The position numbers and the translations under genes were made by a program. Under the pieces are notes generated by a model. It made no database searches and was not told the origin of the DNA. It saw only the letters and a program-made list of their open reading frames with translations. Shown here piece by piece: positions 10,037 to 18,747 of a stretch of 35,112 nucleotides of DNA; the stretch's first letter is position 1; the number at the start of each line of letters is the position of its first letter. This DNA is from Verrucomicrobiales bacterium (GTDB lineage: Bacteria; Verrucomicrobiota; Verrucomicrobiia; Limisphaerales; Palsa-1400), in assembly GCA_003140095.1 (NCBI GenBank), contig PLIU01000243.1, positions 1-35,112 on the forward strand, written 5' to 3'.

Positions 10037-11701
10037 TTATTTTCGCTTCAGCACGTAAATCGCGGAAGAAGTTTTCACGTCGGCCGAAGCGGCCTCTTTC
10101 CCCCAAAAATATTCCGTGTACGAGGGATACATCGCCGCAACTCCGACCAATTGATAGAATTGGGCTGGATACTGGCGCGACCAGACAAAGATAGTTCGAT
10201 CCGATTGGGGCCAAGTGGTCCAGGAGCTTGGGTTATTCACCAGCACTAGAAATTCCGGCCGGGCTGTTTCGACATCATGGATGAAAGCCCGCTGCATGGC
10301 GGAGGCGTAAGGCTGGTCTCCCATCAAATCGTACATGTAGAGATAACCGCTGACGGAGTGCCTTTGAGCGTAGAAGTAAATCTCCGGTTCCGAGCCCACC
10401 ACCGCCATGCGATCGTTCGGCGCGGAATTCTCCCGGATGTAATGAGCCACGGCAACGCATTCGACAAATGGATCGGCAGCGTACAACAGCGCGCAGACCA
10501 AATTGGGCGGCATTTCAAACCAGACGGCGCGATTCGCCCACACCATCCATCCGATGGCCGCGATGAACAGGCTGGGGGCGGTCACGGATAAGCGGGGCAG
10601 CCGCGTGCGCTTCAGCCACGCTGCCAGGGTTGTCACCGCGCCTCCCAGCAAGAGACAGGTCACCGGCAGCAACAAAATAAAGTAGTGTCGCGTGAAATAG
10701 AAACCCACCGCGACGGCGCACCAAGAAAGGAAATACCATGATGTCAACAGTAATCTTCCGTCATTGGCGTCGGGCTCTAGCCATAAGCAGACCAAACCGG
10801 CGGCGCCAGCCAGGAAGAACCAACGTTCCGGCCCGGCGGAAAAAAACTCAGCCAGATGGCGCACGCCCATGAACTGAGGCAGCATACGTCCATGCACCTG
10901 GGCGTAGGTGATGGTCCAAAACCAAAACTGGTCAAAAGATCCTGCCCGCCACATGATCAGGCACGTCAGCGCCAGCGGCAGGAGCAAGCCGAGAAAGAAC
11001 AGGACCAGGTTGCGCAGACGCAGGCGCCAGGCCGCGGGTTTTCCCAACATCGCGTCGCGCGACAGGATGGCGCAGCCCAAAAAGCAAAAGAACAGGCCAG
11101 GTTGCTTGCACAAAAACGCAATGCCGAAAAGCAGGCCGCTGAGGAAAATGTCCCGGCCGCCGCCATTTTCACGCGCCCGCAGCAACAGCAGCAATCCGCC
11201 CAGCGCCGCCAGCACCACCAGATGGGCTGCGTGCCCGGCAAAGCTGACCATCCTCGGACTTAGCGACAGTAAAATATAGGCCGCGCAACAAACCAGCACG
11301 CCGGCCCAAGGCAACAGCCGGCGAGCGAGACAGAACAACAACGCCAGCGTGCCAAGGTTCACCAGCAAAAAACCGAAATGAATGCCCACGGTGGTTTGAC
11401 CAAAGACGGCCATCATGGCGGCGTAGGCGGCGTAGGTTCCTGGCAGTTTGACATTACAGGCCAGAGTGTATGGGGCTACGCCCTGAAGCATCAGTTGTCC
11501 GGCGTAGGCAAACTCCCCTTCGTCCCGCTCCAACGGGGTGCTGAGCAATCGGAGGCGGACAAACGCGGCCAAAAACACGAGCAGAAGAACGGCGGCACTC
11601 CAGAATTTTCGCGAATTCAAAGTCACGGTCTGGCGCAAGTTAGGCCGCGATCTCCCCCAAGGCAATATAGAAGACCAAGGTGACGCCGTTGGCATCGCCA
11701 T
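10037..11701 (-). CDS. Polytopic GT39/GT-C-like glycosyltransferase
   Basis: The predicted membrane protein has 554 residues and about 10-12 helices. After the first helix comes PLERDEGEFAYAGQLMLQG. This acidic loop (ERDE) is typical of lipid-linked-sugar glycosyltransferases of the PMT/ArnT fold, where the Asp is catalytic. A soluble C-terminal part (EPEIYFYAQRHSVSGYLYMY onward) is also typical. I chose ATG 11701 because AAGGGA lies 6 bases upstream. ATG 11743 is an alternative that leaves 5 bases to the divergent gene. It likely transfers a sugar from a polyprenyl phosphate to a glycan or protein. The acceptor is unknown. Confidence 0.8.
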   Translation of the reverse strand: MAMPTASPWSSILPWGRSRPNLRQTVTLNSRKFWSAAVLLLVFLAAFVRLRLLSTPLERDEGEFAYAGQLMLQGVAPYTLACNVKLPGTYAAYAAMMAVFGQTTVGIHFGFLLVNLGTLALLFCLARRLLPWAGVLVCCAAYILLSLSPRMVSFAGHAAHLVVLAALGGLLLLLRARENGGGRDIFLSGLLFGIAFLCKQPGLFFCFLGCAILSRDAMLGKPAAWRLRLRNLVLFFLGLLLPLALTCLIMWRAGSFDQFWFWTITYAQVHGRMLPQFMGVRHLAEFFSAGPERWFFLAGAAGLVCLWLEPDANDGRLLLTSWYFLSWCAVAVGFYFTRHYFILLLPVTCLLLGGAVTTLAAWLKRTRLPRLSVTAPSLFIAAIGWMVWANRAVWFEMPPNLVCALLYAADPFVECVAVAHYIRENSAPNDRMAVVGSEPEIYFYAQRHSVSGYLYMYDLMGDQPYASAMQRAFIHDVETARPEFLVLVNNPSSWTTWPQSDRTIFVWSRQYPAQFYQLVGVAAMYPSYTEYFWGKEAASADVKTSSAIYVLKRK

Positions 11702-11748
11702 TATTTGTCCCTTGACTGTGTCCGCGGCGGCTTGGTTAATCATGGTTT

Positions 11749-13569
11749 GTGGCCGGCTCCACCCAAGATGAGGCGAACGCGCCAGCCCGTTCCCACCTGT
11801 GCTTTGGCCTCGGCGGCGCGGTGGTGGCACTCTGTTTTGCCATTCTCACCGTGCAGACTTGGCGCAAATGGGGCGACATGCTAGTGGATTTCGGAGTGCA
11901 ACTATATCTGCCGTGGAAGCTTTCCACAGGCGCGGTGCTTTACCGCGACGTGTCGTATTTGACCGGCGGCCCGTTGTCGCAATACTACCACGCGTGGCTG
12001 TTCCGAGTTTTCGGCGTGTCGCTCCTGACCATCGTAGTGTCCAACCTCGTGATCCTATTTCTGCTGGTGGCGTTGGTCTGCTGGTGCTTCTATCGGATTT
12101 CCGACGCCTGGACCGCCACCATGGCGGGCGTGGCCCTGCTGCTGGTGTTCGCCTTCGGCCATTACACTGCCTACGGGATTTTTAACTATGTGTCGCCTTA
12201 TTCACACGAACTCGTCCACGGGCTGGTGTTGTCGATCGCAGTGCTGTGGCTGCTCTCCCGGTGGCTCTTGGAGGAAAGAATTCTCCTGGCTCTGCTGGCC
12301 GGTTTGGGCACTGGGCTGGTTTTGTTGACCAAACCGGAAGTCTTTCTCGCGCTGACACTGGCACAAGCCGCCGCGCTGGCCCTGTTCTGGCGGGGGAAAC
12401 ACAAGCCGGTCTTGCTGGCGCGTTCGGTCCTGGTCATGGCCGGAGGAGCGGTTTTGGCGCCAGCCGCATTCTTCCTTTATTTCATGCAGCAAGAAAACTT
12501 CCCGCAGAGTCTCCGTTCGGTTCTCTGGGCCTGGACGGCAGTCCTGACCGATGGCTCGGCCAACAACAATTTTTACCGCTGGTGCCTGGGTCTGAACGCG
12601 CCCGCGTTTCATATCAAGTTAATTCTGGTGGAGACCGCGGGATTTGCCGCTATCGTGGGAGTTTATGCCGCGCTGTTTCGAAGGAAGCTGGACGGCTGGG
12701 AGGGAAAAGCATTGTTCGTGCTGGCGGCCATTTCGGCCGTCTATCTGTCGCATAGCTTCCGTTGGGGCCAGTGCGGCTACTGCCTGCCGAGCTTGTGTCT
12801 GGCGTCCCTTTTCTTGCTCGTCTGGCAAGCCAGGAAGAAAGAGCGGCGCCAGGTTCAGCCGTTCCTGTTGCTGTGGGGCGTCTTCAGTCTGGCCTTGCTG
12901 GCCAAGCTCGGAGTCTTCCCGCGCGTGTGGCATTATGGATTCGTTCTGGCCATGCCCGCGTTTCTCGACGGAGTTTATCTTTTACTCTGGCAATTGCCGG
13001 CCCTTCTTGAAAACTGCGGAGGGCGGGCGGGATATTTTCGCGCCGTGGTCTCCCTGGGATTATTGACGGGATGTGTGGAGCTTAGACTGGATTCCCAGTA
13101 CATCTACGATCAACGCACCGCACTCGTCGGCCATGGCGCGGACCGGATGTTGGTCTTCAAGCCGGCCTTCCGTCCCAGCGGCCTCACCCTGGGCCGCGTA
13201 GCCGATTGGATCGAAACCAATACGCCGCCCCATTGCACACTGGCCGTCTTGCCGGACGGGGCGATGTTGAACTACCTTTCGCGTCGCACCAACCCCACCG
13301 GCTATCTCCGATGGAACCCTACCGAGGAAACCGTTTTTGGGCAGGACAATATGAACCGGGCCTTCATCCGCGCGCAGCCCGATTTCATTATCCTGATTCA
13401 ACTCGACGCGGACGAGTATGGGATCAAACCCTTTGGGCAAGATCCACGCAACGGGTTGGAGTTGAAGCAGTGGATCGAGACCCATTACCGGACGGTCTAT
13501 AAAACCGGCCCGCCCAACGTCACGGTTTATGAGCGAAGTTCACTCGTGGGCGCTATCGACGATGCGTAG
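11749..13569 (+). CDS. Polytopic membrane protein, GT-C-like
   Basis: The 606 residues have about 12 hydrophobic segments. After helix 1 comes DMLVDFGVQLYLPWKLSTG, then VLYRDVSYLTGGPLSQYYHA. This layout (acidic loop, then a G-x-L-Y-D-type block) resembles large GT39/GT-C membrane glycosyltransferases. The C-terminal soluble part contains TLAVLPDGAMLNYLSRRTNP. The start is a GTG at 11749. No nearby ATG precedes the first helix. It is divergent from the similar gene at 11701 with 47 bases between them, so they share a very short control region. They resemble each other in architecture rather than closely in sequence. Confidence 0.75.
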   Translation: MAGSTQDEANAPARSHLCFGLGGAVVALCFAILTVQTWRKWGDMLVDFGVQLYLPWKLSTGAVLYRDVSYLTGGPLSQYYHAWLFRVFGVSLLTIVVSNLVILFLLVALVCWCFYRISDAWTATMAGVALLLVFAFGHYTAYGIFNYVSPYSHELVHGLVLSIAVLWLLSRWLLEERILLALLAGLGTGLVLLTKPEVFLALTLAQAAALALFWRGKHKPVLLARSVLVMAGGAVLAPAAFFLYFMQQENFPQSLRSVLWAWTAVLTDGSANNNFYRWCLGLNAPAFHIKLILVETAGFAAIVGVYAALFRRKLDGWEGKALFVLAAISAVYLSHSFRWGQCGYCLPSLCLASLFLLVWQARKKERRQVQPFLLLWGVFSLALLAKLGVFPRVWHYGFVLAMPAFLDGVYLLLWQLPALLENCGGRAGYFRAVVSLGLLTGCVELRLDSQYIYDQRTALVGHGADRMLVFKPAFRPSGLTLGRVADWIETNTPPHCTLAVLPDGAMLNYLSRRTNPTGYLRWNPTEETVFGQDNMNRAFIRAQPDFIILIQLDADEYGIKPFGQDPRNGLELKQWIETHYRTVYKTGPPNVTVYERSSLVGAIDDA

Positions 13570-13688
13570 CCCTTACCGGCGTCCGCTTCAGGTTACAGCT
13601 ACCAGTTTTCCACGGGAATCACCAACAACCTTAAGTCGAATAACAACCTCGCCGCAAAGGCTTGCAGTGCCGCGCCAGTCGGTTCTAA

Positions 13689-14381
13689 ATGTGCATTCAC
13701 ATGATCAACCATACTGTCGCGTTTACCAAAGAGGACCCGTGGCGCGTCTTCCGCATCATGGCGGAATTCGTCGATTCCTTCGAAATTCTTTCGCAGGTCG
13801 GCCCGGCGGTGACCATCTTTGGCTCGGCGCGGACGCCGCCCAGTGACCCGTATTACCGCGCGGCCGTCACCATCGCCAATGAATTGGCCCGAAACAACCT
13901 GGCCGTCATCACCGGCGGCGGCCCGGGCATCATGGCCGCCGCCAATCGCGGCGCGGCCGAGGCCAAGGGCAAATCGGTAGGCCTGAATATCGAACTGCCT
14001 TTCGAACAAAAGGGAAACCGCTACACCAACGTCCCGCTTCGCTTCCATTACTTTTTTTCGCGCAAGGTCTGCTTTGTAAAATATAGCATTGCCTTTCTCT
14101 ATATGCCGGGCGGATTTGGCACGCTGGACGAATTCTTCGAAGTCCTGACCCTGGTGCAAACGCAACGCATCCAGCGTTTCCCTCTCATCCTCTTCGGCCG
14201 CGATTATTGGAGCGGCCTGGTGCGCTGGATGAAGTCCGTCCTGGAGAAAAACAGGATGATCAGCCCGGGCGATTTGGATTTGTTCCTCATTACCGACGAC
14301 CCGCAGGAGGCGGTGCAGTGGATTTTGGACTACATGAAACAGGTCGGCCCGCCGGCGGTGACCCCGTCCTGCATGGCGTGA
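13689..14381 (+). CDS. LOG-family (TIGR00730) Rossmann-fold protein
   Basis: This is a lysine-decarboxylase-like LOG-family protein. Characterised members are cytokinin riboside 5'-monophosphate phosphoribohydrolases or nucleotide 5'-monophosphate nucleosidases. The 230 residues show GSARTPPSDPYYRAA, the nucleotide-binding ITGGGPGIMAAANRGAAEA and the family signature MPGGFGTLDEFFEVLTLVQT with the catalytic Glu. ATG 13689 or ATG 13701 may be the start and neither has a clear ribosome site. The physiological substrate in non-plant-associated bacteria is generally unknown. It is followed 24 bases later by the M16 peptidase. Confidence 0.9.
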   Translation: MCIHMINHTVAFTKEDPWRVFRIMAEFVDSFEILSQVGPAVTIFGSARTPPSDPYYRAAVTIANELARNNLAVITGGGPGIMAAANRGAAEAKGKSVGLNIELPFEQKGNRYTNVPLRFHYFFSRKVCFVKYSIAFLYMPGGFGTLDEFFEVLTLVQTQRIQRFPLILFGRDYWSGLVRWMKSVLEKNRMISPGDLDLFLITDDPQEAVQWILDYMKQVGPPAVTPSCMA

Positions 14382-14405
14382 CCGTTCGAGGCTGCAGGAG
14401 CCAAG

Positions 14406-15668
14406 ATGTATAAAGCAACACGGCTGGAAAATGGATTGACGGTGGCCACGGCGGAAATGCCGCACATGGCCAGCGTCAGCCTCGGCATTTGGGTCGGCGT
14501 CGGCGGACGTTACGAGCCGGAGCCGTTGAGTGGCGTGTCGCATTTCATCGAGCATTTGTTGTTCAAGGGCACCCAACGCCGGTCGGCCCGCGAAATCTCG
14601 CAGGCGGTTGAGGGTATCGGCGGCTACCTCAATGCCTTTACCAGCGAGGAGCACACCTGTTTTTATGCCAAGGCGCGCCACGATCAGTTCGGGCGCGTGC
14701 TGGACGTGCTGGCGGACATGTTCCTGCATTCCACGTTTGATCCGGTGGAAATGGACAAGGAACGGGAAGTAATAAAAGAGGAGTTGGCCATGTACATGGA
14801 CCAACCCCAGCAGTACGTGCAGGAATTGCTCAACGCCACCATGTGGCCCGATCAACCTTTGGGCCGCTCCATCACAGGCACCAAGAAAACGCTCGACAGC
14901 CTTGGGCGCGAAAAGTTGCTGGATTATCAAAAGCAAAATTATGTCGCCCCGGCCACGTTGCTGGCGGCGGGCGGACGCATCACGCATCGGGAGGCGGTGG
15001 CGGCGCTGGCTAAATACGCCCGAAAATTCGTCCGCGGCGCGCGGCCTCGCTGCGCCCCGGCCGTCTCCACCCAAACCAGGCCGGCCCTGCGCTTGTTGAG
15101 CAAGAAGACGGAGCAAACGCAGATCGCCCTGGGCATCCGCGCCTGTTCGCGGCATGACGAGCGGCGTTTCGCCTTGCGCCTCCTCAACGCCATCCTGGGC
15201 GAGAACATGAGTTCCCGCCTTTTCCAATGCGTGCGCGAAGAGTATGGCTTGGCCTATTCCATTTACAGCGCCAACAGCTTTTTTGACGACGCCGGCGACA
15301 TCGTTATCGCGGCGGGCCTGGACATGGATAATCTGGAAAAAACGCTCAAACTCATTTTGCGCGAAATGAAACGATTGGCGGCGCAACTCGTCCCGGCAGC
15401 GGAGTTGCGGCGGGCCCGCGATTACCTCATCGGCCAGCTCGATATGAGCCTGGAAAACAGCGAGAGCCAAATGATGTGGGCCGGCGAACAATGGCTGGGT
15501 TACGGCAAAATCGTCCACCCGGACGAATTCAAGAGGCGTTTGAGCGCCGTCACCACCCGGCAAGTGCGCGCGGCGGCGCGGGATTTTTTCCGGCCCGGAC
15601 GATTGAATCTGGCGCTTATCAGCCCCTTGAAATCGGCTGCCGGATTGGAGAAAATCTTGTCGTCCTGA
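14406..15668 (+). CDS. M16-family zinc metallopeptidase
   Basis: This is a processing-peptidase-like protease of 420 residues. The inverted zinc motif HFIEH sits at residues 46-50, with the third ligand Glu126 exactly 76 residues later (VIKEELAMY), so the catalytic half is intact. The second, inactive M16 domain follows (about 180-400), including a glycine-rich segment with REEYGLAYSIYSANSFFDDA. No signal peptide is visible, so it is probably cytoplasmic, where such enzymes degrade or process small peptides. An AGGAG site lies 7 bases before the ATG. Only 3 bases separate it from pabB. Confidence 0.93.
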   Translation: MYKATRLENGLTVATAEMPHMASVSLGIWVGVGGRYEPEPLSGVSHFIEHLLFKGTQRRSAREISQAVEGIGGYLNAFTSEEHTCFYAKARHDQFGRVLDVLADMFLHSTFDPVEMDKEREVIKEELAMYMDQPQQYVQELLNATMWPDQPLGRSITGTKKTLDSLGREKLLDYQKQNYVAPATLLAAGGRITHREAVAALAKYARKFVRGARPRCAPAVSTQTRPALRLLSKKTEQTQIALGIRACSRHDERRFALRLLNAILGENMSSRLFQCVREEYGLAYSIYSANSFFDDAGDIVIAAGLDMDNLEKTLKLILREMKRLAAQLVPAAELRRARDYLIGQLDMSLENSESQMMWAGEQWLGYGKIVHPDEFKRRLSAVTTRQVRAAARDFFRPGRLNLALISPLKSAAGLEKILSS

Positions 15669-15671
15669 TTT

Positions 15672-17081
15672 ATGCATCCCATCCTGCAATCCGTTCAGAG
15701 CGCGCACACGCCCGAATCGCTGGTGGAGCAATTGGCGGGGGAGCGCGCGGTGGTGTTGCTGCGCAGTTGCTACTTTGATTCCCCGCAGGCGCGCTACTCA
15801 TTCGTCGCAGCCCGTCCGCTGCTGATCCTTCGCTCTTTCGGTTCCCGCTGCGAATTGGACGGCGCGGGCGGAGCCCGCTTCGGCAATCCGTGGCAGGTGC
15901 TGGAGGAGTTGATGGCCCGCTACGAACTGCTCGACGAAATCGACTTGCCCTTTCCGCTCGGCGGCTGCTTCGGCTATTGGGGCTACGAACTGAAGAATTT
16001 TGTCGAGCCGCGCCTGCCGCGAGCGGCGGTCAACGATTTGGAATTGCCCGATTGCCAGGCCGGATTTTACGACAGCCTGGTCGTCTTCGATCATCGCCTG
16101 GACAAGATCTGGATCGTCTCGACGGGATTGCAGGCCGACGGTTCGCGCGATCCCGCGCGGGCGCGGGCGCAATTTGATTTTTGGGCCGGCCTGCTGGCGG
16201 CCTCTTCGCCAACGCGGCCGCCGCCCGAAGTGACGGCCTGGTCGTTCGGTTCCAACATGTCGCGCGACCAATTCACGGCCAAAGTGCGCCGGGCGCAGGC
16301 CTACATCCGCGCGGGCGACATTTATCAGGCGAACCTTTCGCACCGGCTGACGGCGCGGACAGCGGCGACGGGGTGGGCGTTTTTCCAGCGGTTGTGCGAC
16401 GTATCTCCGGCGCCCTTCGCGGCCTTCCTGGATGGAGGAACCTTTCAGGTTTGTTCCTCCTCGCCGGAGTTGTTTCTGCGGCTCAACGGGCCGCTGGCCC
16501 AAACACGGCCCGTCAAAGGCACCCGTCCGCGGGCCAAGGACCCGACCCGCGACGCGCAGTTGACCTACGAACTGCAAACCAGCGCCAAGGACATGGCGGA
16601 ACTGGTCATGATCACGGACTTGCTGCGCAATGATTTGGGCAAGGTGTGCGAATACGGCTCAGTGCAAGTGCCGGAATTGGTGCGCCTGGAACGCTACCCG
16701 CACGTGCAACACTTGGTCTGCACCATCACCGGCCGGTTGCGCCCGGAGCAGTCGCATGTTTCCGCCTTCGCCTCCTGTTTTCCCGGCGGCAGCGTCACCG
16801 GCGCGCCGAAAATCCGCGCCATGGAAATCATCGACGAATTGGAACCGGTCACGCGCGGCCCTTATACGGGAGCCATTGGCTACCTTGGCTTCAACCGCGA
16901 AAGCCAGTTCAACATCGCTATTCGCACCGCCGTCTGCCGCCCGGGCGAAATTCATTTCCACGTCGGCGCAGGCATTGTGGCCGACTCCGTGGCCGAGGCG
17001 GAATACGACGAGACGATGGCCAAGGCGGGCGGATTCTTCGCCGCCTTGCGCGATCAAACGCGGCATCCCCTGCCGGCATGA
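15672..17081 (+). CDS. pabB: Aminodeoxychorismate synthase component I
   Basis: PabB converts chorismate and ammonia to 4-amino-4-deoxychorismate on the way to p-aminobenzoate and folate. The 469 residues have the divergent N-terminal domain (GGCFGYWGYELKNF at about 97-110) and the chorismate-binding domain (QAYIRAGDIYQANLSHR, PGGSVTGAPKIRAMEIIDEL, then GPYTGAIGYLG). The key loop reads TRPVKGTRPR with Lys282. The lysine of the PIKGT motif distinguishes PabB from TrpE, which has alanine there. The pabC start overlaps its stop. The glutamine amidotransferase subunit (pabA) is not in the window. Confidence 0.93.
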   Translation: MHPILQSVQSAHTPESLVEQLAGERAVVLLRSCYFDSPQARYSFVAARPLLILRSFGSRCELDGAGGARFGNPWQVLEELMARYELLDEIDLPFPLGGCFGYWGYELKNFVEPRLPRAAVNDLELPDCQAGFYDSLVVFDHRLDKIWIVSTGLQADGSRDPARARAQFDFWAGLLAASSPTRPPPEVTAWSFGSNMSRDQFTAKVRRAQAYIRAGDIYQANLSHRLTARTAATGWAFFQRLCDVSPAPFAAFLDGGTFQVCSSSPELFLRLNGPLAQTRPVKGTRPRAKDPTRDAQLTYELQTSAKDMAELVMITDLLRNDLGKVCEYGSVQVPELVRLERYPHVQHLVCTITGRLRPEQSHVSAFASCFPGGSVTGAPKIRAMEIIDELEPVTRGPYTGAIGYLGFNRESQFNIAIRTAVCRPGEIHFHVGAGIVADSVAEAEYDETMAKAGGFFAALRDQTRHPLPA

Positions 17082-17908
17082 TTGTCTTCCTCAATGGCGA
17101 ATTTGTGCCGGAAGAGAAAGCCGTGATTTCGGTTTTCGACCGCGGCTTTCTATTTGGCGACGGCCTCTTTGAGGCCATGCTGGTGCGGCGCGGGGAGATT
17201 TTCCGCTGGGACCAACATCTCGAGCGACTTCAGCGCGGCGTCGATTTTCTAAAGTTGACAGTCCCCTGTTCGACGGACGAACTGTTTCGGTTTTCCATGC
17301 AATTGATCCAACGGAACCGGATGCCGGAATGCTTGCTGCGCCTGAACCTTTCCCGCGGCATCACCGCCCGCGGCTATTCCCCCAAAAACGCCCTGCGGCC
17401 GGCCATCGTCCTCACGCTTCACTCGGCGCCGGTGCTGGACGGCAGGCGCGTGCCGCGCTGGCGCGTCATCACGTCCTCCTATTGCCTGCCGGCCAACGAT
17501 CCGCTGACGAGTTTCAAAACCGCCAACAAATTGCCCGAAGTCATGGCGCGGGCCGAAGCCGACGTTGCCGGCGCGCACGACGGCATCCTGCTCAATCCTC
17601 GCGGGCACATTGCCGAGGGAACCAGTTGCAACGTCTTTTGGGTGCGGGACGGCGTCGTTTGCACCACGCCACTGTCCAGCGGCGCGCTGCCCGGCGTGAC
17701 GCGCGCCGCCATATTCGAGCTCTGCGTCAAGATGAACCTTTCCTGCCGCGAGAAGAACGCGAAGCCCGCCGACCTGCACCGCGCCCAGGGCGTTTTTCTG
17801 ACGAACACTTCGATGGGCGTGATTGAAGTTGAATCGCTGGACGGCCGCAAACTGCCGCGTTCGCCGTTAGTGAAGAAGCTGTGGGCCGCCTACCGCGCGC
17901 TGCTCTGA
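17078..17908 (+). CDS. pabC: Class IV aminotransferase, probable aminodeoxychorismate lyase
   Basis: This is a PLP enzyme of fold type IV, 276 residues long. MIVFLNGEFVPEEKAVISVF begins the protein, followed by DRGFLFGDGLFEAML. The PLP lysine is Lys147 (SFKTANKLPEVMAR), and Glu180 lies in IAEGTSCNVFW. The C-terminal SSGALPGVTRAAIFEL loop binds the cofactor phosphate. The ATG at 17078 overlaps the pabB stop as ATGA. The frame continues upstream inside pabB, but that part is a shadow. Adjacency to pabB makes ADC lyase the best call. By sequence alone it could also be a branched-chain or D-amino acid aminotransferase. Confidence 0.85.
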   Translation: MIVFLNGEFVPEEKAVISVFDRGFLFGDGLFEAMLVRRGEIFRWDQHLERLQRGVDFLKLTVPCSTDELFRFSMQLIQRNRMPECLLRLNLSRGITARGYSPKNALRPAIVLTLHSAPVLDGRRVPRWRVITSSYCLPANDPLTSFKTANKLPEVMARAEADVAGAHDGILLNPRGHIAEGTSCNVFWVRDGVVCTTPLSSGALPGVTRAAIFELCVKMNLSCREKNAKPADLHRAQGVFLTNTSMGVIEVESLDGRKLPRSPLVKKLWAAYRALL

Positions 17909-17947
17909 CGGGGTTGCAACTGCATCGAAAGTCATGTAATTCAATAC

Positions 17948-18145
17948 ATGAGCAGCAAAGCCCAAGCCGTGATTCGGGAATTCAACAGCTTGCCGCAACT
18001 CGAGTAATTGGCCGTTTTTGAAGCCATTGCCCGCAAATTGACCCCATCGGATTACGGACCGCTCTCCGACGAGAACCTGACCGCCGTTGCCGCCGAATCC
18101 TTTGCCTTCCTGGACCAGGAGGAGGACCGTGCCAAGTCGCGGTGA
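17948..18145 (+). pseudogene. MazE-like antitoxin with in-frame stop
   Basis: ATG 17948 opens MSSKAQAVIREFNSLPQLE, which is cut by TAA at 18005-18007. The same frame then continues as AVFEAIARKLTPSDYGPLSD and ENLTAVAAESFAFLDQEEDR to TGA 18143-18145. Together these form a normal-sized small antitoxin of the kind that precedes PemK/MazF toxins. A single base change (for example CAA or GAA to TAA) would create this stop. The mazF remnant overlaps its 3' end, as in intact operons. Confidence 0.7.
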
Positions 18146-18230
18146 GGTTTGGCTGGTGGATTTAGGAATGATTCAAAAGGTTCGGCCCGCGCTGATTCTC
18201 AACCGGCCATTTAACGGGCTGCACTCCTGA
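18129..18230 (+). pseudogene. MazF/PemK toxin, N-terminal remnant
   Basis: GTG 18129 begins PSRGEVWLVDLGMIQKVRPA, followed by LILNRPF. This is the first strand pair of the MazF endoribonuclease fold (RGEVWLVDLG and the KVRPALIL block). It ends at TGA 18228-18230 after about 33 residues, against a family length of about 110. The rest of the toxin is absent from the window. It overlaps the 3' end of the antitoxin frame in the standard antitoxin-toxin order. It cannot be an active nuclease. Confidence 0.7.
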
Positions 18231-18259
18231 CGAATCCAGCTTTTAAATCAAGGGCCATC

Positions 18260-18595
18260 GTGGTAATTTTAATGCCGGGCATCATTCAGCGTGGCCATTT
18301 GGAACAAGCGGTCGAACGACTGAAATCAGAATTTCAGCCTGAGCAAATCTGGCTCTTCGGCTCGCGCGCTTGGGGCACGCCCACCGAGGACAGTGATGTG
18401 GACTTGATGGTCATCCTGCCCACCAGCGACGAACGCCCTATCCGCCGGATGCAACGCGCTCAACGCTGTCTGCGCGGAATCGGCTTCGCCAAAGATGTGC
18501 CAGTCAACATACGATCTCAATTCGACCGCTGCCGCCGTTTGACCACCTCCCTTTCGCACAAAATTTTTGAACAGGGGCGAAAACTCTATGGCTAG
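18260..18595 (+). CDS. MNT-type minimal nucleotidyltransferase
   Basis: This is the antitoxin partner of HEPN toxins in MNT/HEPN modules. Characterised members modify (AMPylate) the HEPN protein. The 111 residues contain the nucleotidyltransferase motif GSRAWGTPTEDSDVDLMVIL with both metal-binding aspartates. The C-terminal KIFEQGRKLYG is typical of the family. GTG 18260 is preferred because AAGGG lies 5 bases upstream. ATG 18272 is an alternative. Its 3' end overlaps the HEPN start by 8 bases, as in intact pairs. The gene looks whole although its partner is deleted, so it may be a free-standing remnant under little selection. Confidence 0.82.
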   Translation: MVILMPGIIQRGHLEQAVERLKSEFQPEQIWLFGSRAWGTPTEDSDVDLMVILPTSDERPIRRMQRAQRCLRGIGFAKDVPVNIRSQFDRCRRLTTSLSHKIFEQGRKLYG

Positions 18596-18730
18596 GCCGG
18601 CAGTTGAACTCTGCCGCACTTGGTTGATCAAGGCGCACAGCGTTTTGCACACCGCGATGAAACTCTGCTCCACGCCAAGACCATTTACGATTTTGTCTTG
18701 AAACTGCTCCCGGCGGAAGCGCGGCATTGA
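18588..18730 (+). pseudogene. HEPN toxin with large internal deletion
   Basis: ATG 18588 opens MARPAVELCRTWLIKAHSVL, the start of HEPN proteins paired with MNT genes. After about 28 residues (MKLCS) the frame runs to a stop, while the shifted frame gives HAKTIYDFVLKLLPAEARH ending at TGA 18728-18730. That is the normal C-terminal tail. About two thirds of the domain, including the expected catalytic R-x4-6-H segment, is missing. Both ends being preserved points to a single deletion with a frame change. No functional RNase is possible. Confidence 0.72.
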
Positions 18731-18747
18731 AAAAGGAAATGCAGACG

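Noticed and set aside
13599-15731. Open frame of 710 codons on the minus strand
   Set aside because: It lies antisense to the LOG and M16 genes, which have full motifs on the plus strand.
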